Positions 59,088 through 64,000 of a stretch of DNA of 64,000 bases are shown here, in pieces. Origin of the DNA: Hordeum vulgare subsp. vulgare (lineage: Eukaryota > Streptophyta > Magnoliopsida > Poales > Poaceae). The translations under genes were made by a program, and so were the position numbers. The DNA lies in the NCBI RefSeq assembly GCF_904849725.1, contig NC_058522.1, positions 232,785,084 through 232,849,083 on the forward strand, in the 5' to 3' direction. The notes below the pieces were generated by a model, which was not told where the DNA came from, did not search any database, and saw only the letters and a list, made by a program, of their open reading frames with translations. How positions within the stretch are numbered: the stretch's first letter is position 1; every line of letters begins with the position of its first letter.

Positions 59088-62000
59088 TGTCACAACCCTA
59101 GATTGTAGCTTGTAGTTAGTTGCATCAGTGAGCATTCATGCATGCATTCAAATCAACTTAATACAATGGGGATGATCTACAATTGGGAAGTGATCAAAAC
59201 CCCAATGATTTGAAAAATTGACAACAAGGCAATAAAAATTAATACCTTAAAAGGGACTAAGAAAATGTTCCAAATATTTGGAAAAATAGTGACATAAAAT
59301 AAATTTGTCAAACCAAAATTTTAAGTCACAGAAACATTTTGAAATGGATTTTTGATTTGACCAAATAGCTATTTGGAATGGAATTATTTTGATTCCTTCT
59401 ATTTAAAAGTTTCAAAAATGTTGAGACTTTTATGTGGCATTGGATATTATTATCTCTGTCACATAATAACATTTTAGGGTTTTATTTTTGGTCAAACTAT
59501 TTATTTAAAAACCTAAATCTAAATGCCAGAAAGAAATAGAATAGAAAAAAAGAAGCTTACCTGTCACCCCCTGCAGGCCCAACCCACCAGGGGGTCTCCT
59601 GTCATCTTCCTACTCCTTCCAGTAGGCAGAGGAGAAGATGAGCACGGGGCTGGCCGCGCCACCTCCTGCTCGTCGTGGCAGCCTCTCCTCGCCTCCTCCG
59701 CGCCAGCAAACCCCCCCATGCCTCTCTTTTCTTCCTCCCCCGAGCCCCTCCCTCTCTCTCTCCCTTATCTCTCCCTCCTCGCTCACTGTCTTTACTCCTC
59801 GCCGTGGCTGAGAGCTAGCGGAGCAGTCGCCGCCGATTCGCCGCCTCCAGGTCCTCCCTGACCCTGCCGTCAGCTCCAGGAGCTTCACCGTGAGCCCCTC
59901 ATTCCATTTTCCTCCTTCCCGACACCGTTCCCCTCCTCTTTTCCCCTTCCATCGCAAAGCCCGAGTTCCCTGCTCCGGCAATGGCCGCCGAGGCCAGGGG
60001 CTCTTCCTCGCCCGGCCGAGCACGCTCGCGTGTTCATGGGGGCACGTAGGTGCCTCCCCGTCCCCCAGCTGCTCCTCTTGCACCTTGTGCAGACGAGCCC
60101 CACCTGGCCGAGCTCCGGCCGCCGCTTCTGCCGTCACTGCCGCCAGCTCCGGCCACCCCAGCGCCCCAAACCGATCGGGATGGATGCGGCTGAGCATGGG
60201 CTTTGCCCTGGTTCTTTCAGCATCTTCAGCCGATGCCGGATGGCCATTCCGGTGAGTCTCCACCGTCTCAGGTTGTCGCCGACCATCATCCCTCCTGATA
60301 AGCCTAACCACCTCGTGGGCCCAGAGCCCTTAATAACCGCAGGTTAACTAACTAACTTCGTTTAAAGGTTGCGTCAATGACACATGGTTCCCACGATCAG
60401 GTTTGACCTGGACCAGTCGCGGTTGACTGGATGACATCAGCATGATGCAGTATTTGATTTTCTAGATTAAAACAATTCAGTAAAATTCCAGAATAATAGA
60501 AAAACTTCAAAAATTCATAGAAAATAAATATAACTCAGATGGAAATAATTTATATATGAAAAATGATTAGAAAAATCAAAAGAATTTGATTATGGCATTT
60601 TCATGCATGTTTGAAAATGTTAACAACACCAAATAGGCAAAATGATGAATAGGTAAATTTAATAAATAGTTTGAAGTTGGAATTAGATTCCTATTTGAAT
60701 TCCACTTCAATTACTATGACCCAAAATGCCATCCTCGTGCATGTTAAAAACAAGTTATACCTGAGTATCAGGTCGAATCAATTAAAAGGGTATCCGGAAA
60801 ATACCTTGTTGAAGTGATGTTCGAATCCTGATTCAAATCCAGCTTCAACCTAAGAAATGGTAGCTATATTGGCCCGGTCACATTTCATCTCCATTTCTTG
60901 ATCATGCATCATAGTGTTGCATTTCCGTGAAGTAATTGTTATTCCTTTCTTGTTTGCCGGTGTTGTTCCCTCTCGGTAGATGATGGTTTCGACGATGTGA
61001 TCGTTGACATTGATGAAGGCTCATCGCTATCTTCAGACGTGTCAGGCAAGCAAACCCCCTTGAGCATATTGAAATAAACCCACTCTCTCGCTCCTGCTCT
61101 CTTTTACTGCATTAGGACAAACACGATTCAACTATACATGTTATCGGGAGTTGAACCCATTCCTCTGCATGACCTGATTTTGTCACAGCAAATAGTTGAA
61201 ACCACTTAGCATGAGTAGCATCTGCTTGAGCCTTGTTGTGCTTACTCATCCATGCTTGTTTACAATGCCTGCTATGCTTAGAGTCGTGTCGGGTCTGATC
61301 CATCTGGATGATGAATCGGAATGGTTGTGATCATGTTCTACAGTGTGAGAGTAAAAGTGTGAACCCGATTTGGTAAAGGTAGCGATGAGAGGCCATGTAG
61401 GAGTACATGGTGGGTTGTCTCATTGGGACCGTCCTTAAGAACTGAGTTCTGTGTATGTTATCCAAGACAAGATACTGCCGCACATTGGGATACTTAATTG
61501 ACCCTCTTGGCTTATTGATCGCCTAGATCTCTGTCCAGGAGTTGCAACTAGTTTCTGGTGTTTGTAGGAAAAGTGTTGGCGGTCGTGTTTAGCTCTGCCC
61601 GACGGGGTAGGCTTCTCTGCGGTAGATACACAGTGGCACGGTGTACCAATTGGCACCCGGATGGTGGGCTTGGGAACCCTGCGCACATCGTTTGGGGCCG
61701 TAGAGGAAACCTCGGCCGGACTTCCTTGCGGGTTTCGTCTCAAATAGGCGATAAACCTGGACTAGGGTCTTGTGTGGTTAACAGTTGTGGCCGACGCCCA
61801 CGCCAGTGCTTCCGCTTGAAGGTTGCCGAGATGCATGACGTGCACATGGTGATAAGTGGTGGGAGCGTGTGTGAAGAAGTATACCCCTGTAGGGTGATTT
61901 AATCGGTTCGAATAGCCGCGTCCTCGGATATGGACTACTTGGAAGCATTATGTGGAAAATAGACAAGTTAAATGGATACTCTAAAACATGCAAGATAAGT

Positions 62001-63084
62001 GTGAGTGCTATGGAAGGCCTTCTTGTAGGGAGACGAGAGTGGATCCATAGTGGTGTATTGAATTGGTGAATATGTGGACTCGTGTGCGCTATCCCACCTC
62101 ATAGAAAGAACTTGTAGTGGTAGTACAGGTTAGCCAAGAGTCAAAGCTGGCTTGCTGCAATCAAACCCCACAATCCTTTCATTGAAACATGATGCATATG
62201 TAGATAGTTCTGATGTAAGACTTGTTGTGTACCTTTGTACTCACGATTGCTTTATTTATGTTTTCGCAGAGAAGACTTAGACTCATTAAAAGGTTCTACG
62301 CGATGTGTTCGATGTTGACCGAAATAGCTTGGGAATCCCGGACATAGGCCTGGCTCCTTTGGTAGGGTCGTAGTAGCTTTCAGGCTCTTCCAACCACTTT
62401 TAGTAGATGTCTGTACCCAGACATGATTTGCTTCCGCTTGTTGTTTGTATGACTTGAGTGTCGGGTCACGAGACCCCTGTTTGTAATATCACACTATGTT
62501 GATTCTTATGAGTCCTAAATAAAAGATTGGGTCATAGAGTTATGTTGTGACGCCATGTTGTATCTACACATATCGTGCATATTGTATGTATGTTATGAAA
62601 TGCATTATATGTGTGGGATTCGACACCTAGTTGTGTGCCTTTAGTAGTACTCTTTACAGGGAAATGCCTCTTTGTGCTTCTATCGAGCCTTGGTAGCTTG
62701 CTACTGCTCTAGACACATTGATTGACCGGCATGTATCCTTCTTTGCTTCTGTGTCTGTCCCCTCGGGGAAATGTCACACGGTGTAATGGAGTCCTTGTAG
62801 CTTGCTACGACTCGTCTACACATGCTGTTGATCGACACCTGCTTTGCTGGGTTATGTATGCCTGTCCCTGTACGAATGTACCGCTTGGGTTTATAACTAG
62901 TCATGTCGACCCGGGTTCTTTGTCGTTTGAACGCTAGCAACATATTCATATACGTGAGCCAAAAGATGCAAACGGTCCCGGCCAAGGTAAGGTGGCAGCC
63001 GTGGAGTGTACCGTGCGTGAGGCCGCAAAGTAATGTGATGTGTTACAGGCTGGGTTCTTATGACTCAGGATTGGGGTCCCGACA
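59088..63084 (+). mobile_element. Solo LTR of a chromovirus-type element (3997 bp)
   Basis: It starts TGTCACAACCCTAG, ends GGGGTCCCGACA, and has perfect TAATT duplications, with no internal domain, primer site or polypurine tract. The layout matches the chromovirus LTR: AT-rich U3 (59090-59520), GC/CT-rich block (about 59570-60260), long U5. The large minus-strand ORF over 59610-60311 is a by-product of GC-rich composition. It marks unequal LTR recombination. Confidence 0.85.
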
Positions 63085-63089
63085 TAATT
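63085..63089. repeat. Target-site duplication TAATT, right copy
   Basis: Exact match to 59083-59087, at the right end of the solo LTR. Confidence 0.88.
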
Positions 63090-63242
63090 CCACTTTTCAA
63101 ATGATTGAATTGCAAAAGAAATTAAATTGGGGTTTGATTCCAAGAGTGATAATACTTGGATTAGGAAAATGAATTTGCTTAATCCTCGTGTTATTGTAGC
63201 TTGATTACAAGGAATACTATAGCATAATCCAGGGATGTCACA

Positions 63243-64000
63243 ACTCTCCACCACTAAATGAAATTCTCGTCATGAGAATTAAGAGGTAGGGGTAAGGGGG
63301 AAACATTTGGTTACAAAATTCTAACGAGCCTCCTTGTCTTCGTTGCCCTCGGTGAAGAGGTAGGTTCTTATTGTTGAGATATTCACTCATCTGATTAAGG
63401 TCAACCTAATGCATTTGTCATCCTTCCTTTGGGATCTTCATCGTCTTACGAATGCGATATTAGGGAAAACGTTGGAACAACTTAGCTACACAAAGTTGGG
63501 CATATGATGGTGAACTTAGGGATGAGGACATGAATTATTCCTCAAGTTGTAACTCACGGAATTCTTTGAGAGTAATGTGCGATGGTACTAAGGTTTCAAA
63601 CGATTAATCAATCCTTTGATGCCTAAACAGAGATGAAATGGAGTTGAAAGAAACAAAAATAACTATTGCGTGTGATATAAGAATAGATCGTCACATTGGA
63701 CGGTGGCTTGGGAATTTCACCCGAAGCCAAATGCAAAGGATACTTTGGACTCAAAGATGTATAGGAGAGTCAAGTTTCGATCCTGTGGAACTATGGTTAT
63801 GGGCCCACCATGCGGGCCAAGAGTAGGCAGAGCAGTGGCATCTTGCACGGTCTTAGTAGCAAGACATGTCAAATGATAGCTTGACAGTTATGTTGGCAAC
63901 AACATTGGTACCAAGGTCGAGGGACGAACATAACCATTATCCTGCTCGTTCAAATGAGGTAGACCAATAGGAAAAGTTCTCGTACACCGGTGGCTACTAG
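63243..64000 (-). mobile_element. 3' internal end of a minus-strand chromovirus-type element
   Basis: On the minus strand a purine-rich tract (GGTGGAGAGT) abuts the LTR start TGTGACATCC, with a hairpin at 63262-63280 upstream of it, as in the LARD and the chromovirus. The rest of the stretch has only short ORFs without recognised homology and continues beyond the window. Confidence 0.6.
63262..63280 (-). other. Pre-PPT hairpin, third instance
   Basis: AATTCTC / GAGAATT pair perfectly around a 5-nt loop (ATGAC on the element strand), 19 nt from the LTR. It is equivalent to those at 9777-9796 and 26628-26647. Confidence 0.65.

Larger units (their letters stand above)
47376..63242 (-). repeat. 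Minus-strand chromovirus-type LTR, interrupted twice
   Basis: The LTR pieces are 47376-49279, about 57608-59087 and 63085-63242 (about 3.5 kb in total). The plus-strand start is TGTGACGACCCCG and the end GGGATGTCACA. A Sabrina-like element and a solo LTR are inserted in it. A primer site flanks it on the left, and a purine tract with hairpin on the right, so internal sequence lies on both sides. A minus-strand TATA box is at 58691-58700. Confidence 0.7.

Noticed and set aside
59610..60311. 233-codon minus-strand ORF in the solo LTR
   Set aside because: It lies in the GC-rich leader block of an LTR, has low-complexity Arg/Gly/Pro composition and no recognisable domain; similar ORFs appear in every GC-rich LTR block here.

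Overview
The window is repeat-rich grass DNA, almost certainly from a Triticeae species (wheat, barley, rye or Aegilops). It holds stacked LTR retrotransposons of Athila, chromovirus and Copia-like type, large GC-rich LTRs, and LTRs beginning TGATACGTCTC of the kind I associate with the Triticeae Sabrina group. I see no intact host gene, no rRNA or tRNA gene and no CRISPR array. Family names (Sabrina, WHAM, Sukkula, Erika) are from memory and were not searched.

Left half (1-38030): a four-level nest. The youngest element is a non-autonomous element with LTRs of about 5 kb (a LARD, Sukkula-like, minus strand, 4688-18854) with a perfect TGAGG target-site duplication. It sits inside an Athila-clade element (plus strand, 1-4687 and 18855-21927) and splits that element's third ORF. 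The Athila element ends inside the leader of a Tekay-type chromovirus (plus strand, 21928-30801; decayed gag-pol, chromodomain, 4.1-kb 3' LTR). The chromovirus in turn lies inside a non-autonomous Copia-like element (30802 to about 38030) that has a gag-like ORF and a second ORF but no polymerase genes.

Middle (38030-47375): LTR fragments of the TGATACG group flank a decayed fragment resembling a PIF/Harbinger-associated NAM/Myb-like gene. A degraded Sabrina-like element (40080-about 46590) has landed inside another LTR (39587-40079). A short internal piece of a minus-strand element with a tRNA-iMet primer site follows.

Right half (47376-64000): one minus-strand LTR (47376-63242) is interrupted twice, by a complete Sabrina-like element that encodes only Gag and protease (49280-57607) and by a 4-kb solo LTR with a perfect TAATT duplication (59088-63084). 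Internal sequence flanks this LTR on both sides, so it is probably shared by two tandem copies.

The most interesting signals are structural. (1) A hairpin with covarying stems lies 18-19 nt from the 3' LTR in three related elements. (2) An antisense mini-gene (TATA box, 55-codon ORF with one membrane helix, AATAAA) lies inside the LARD. (3) A U3 cruciform recurs in several Athila LTRs and again, with compensatory changes, in a promoter-like segment between pol and ORF3. (4) A Sabrina-like LTR has extended past its own primer-binding site. (5) An in-frame deletion of the Athila reverse transcriptase appears to have been repaired with templated filler DNA.
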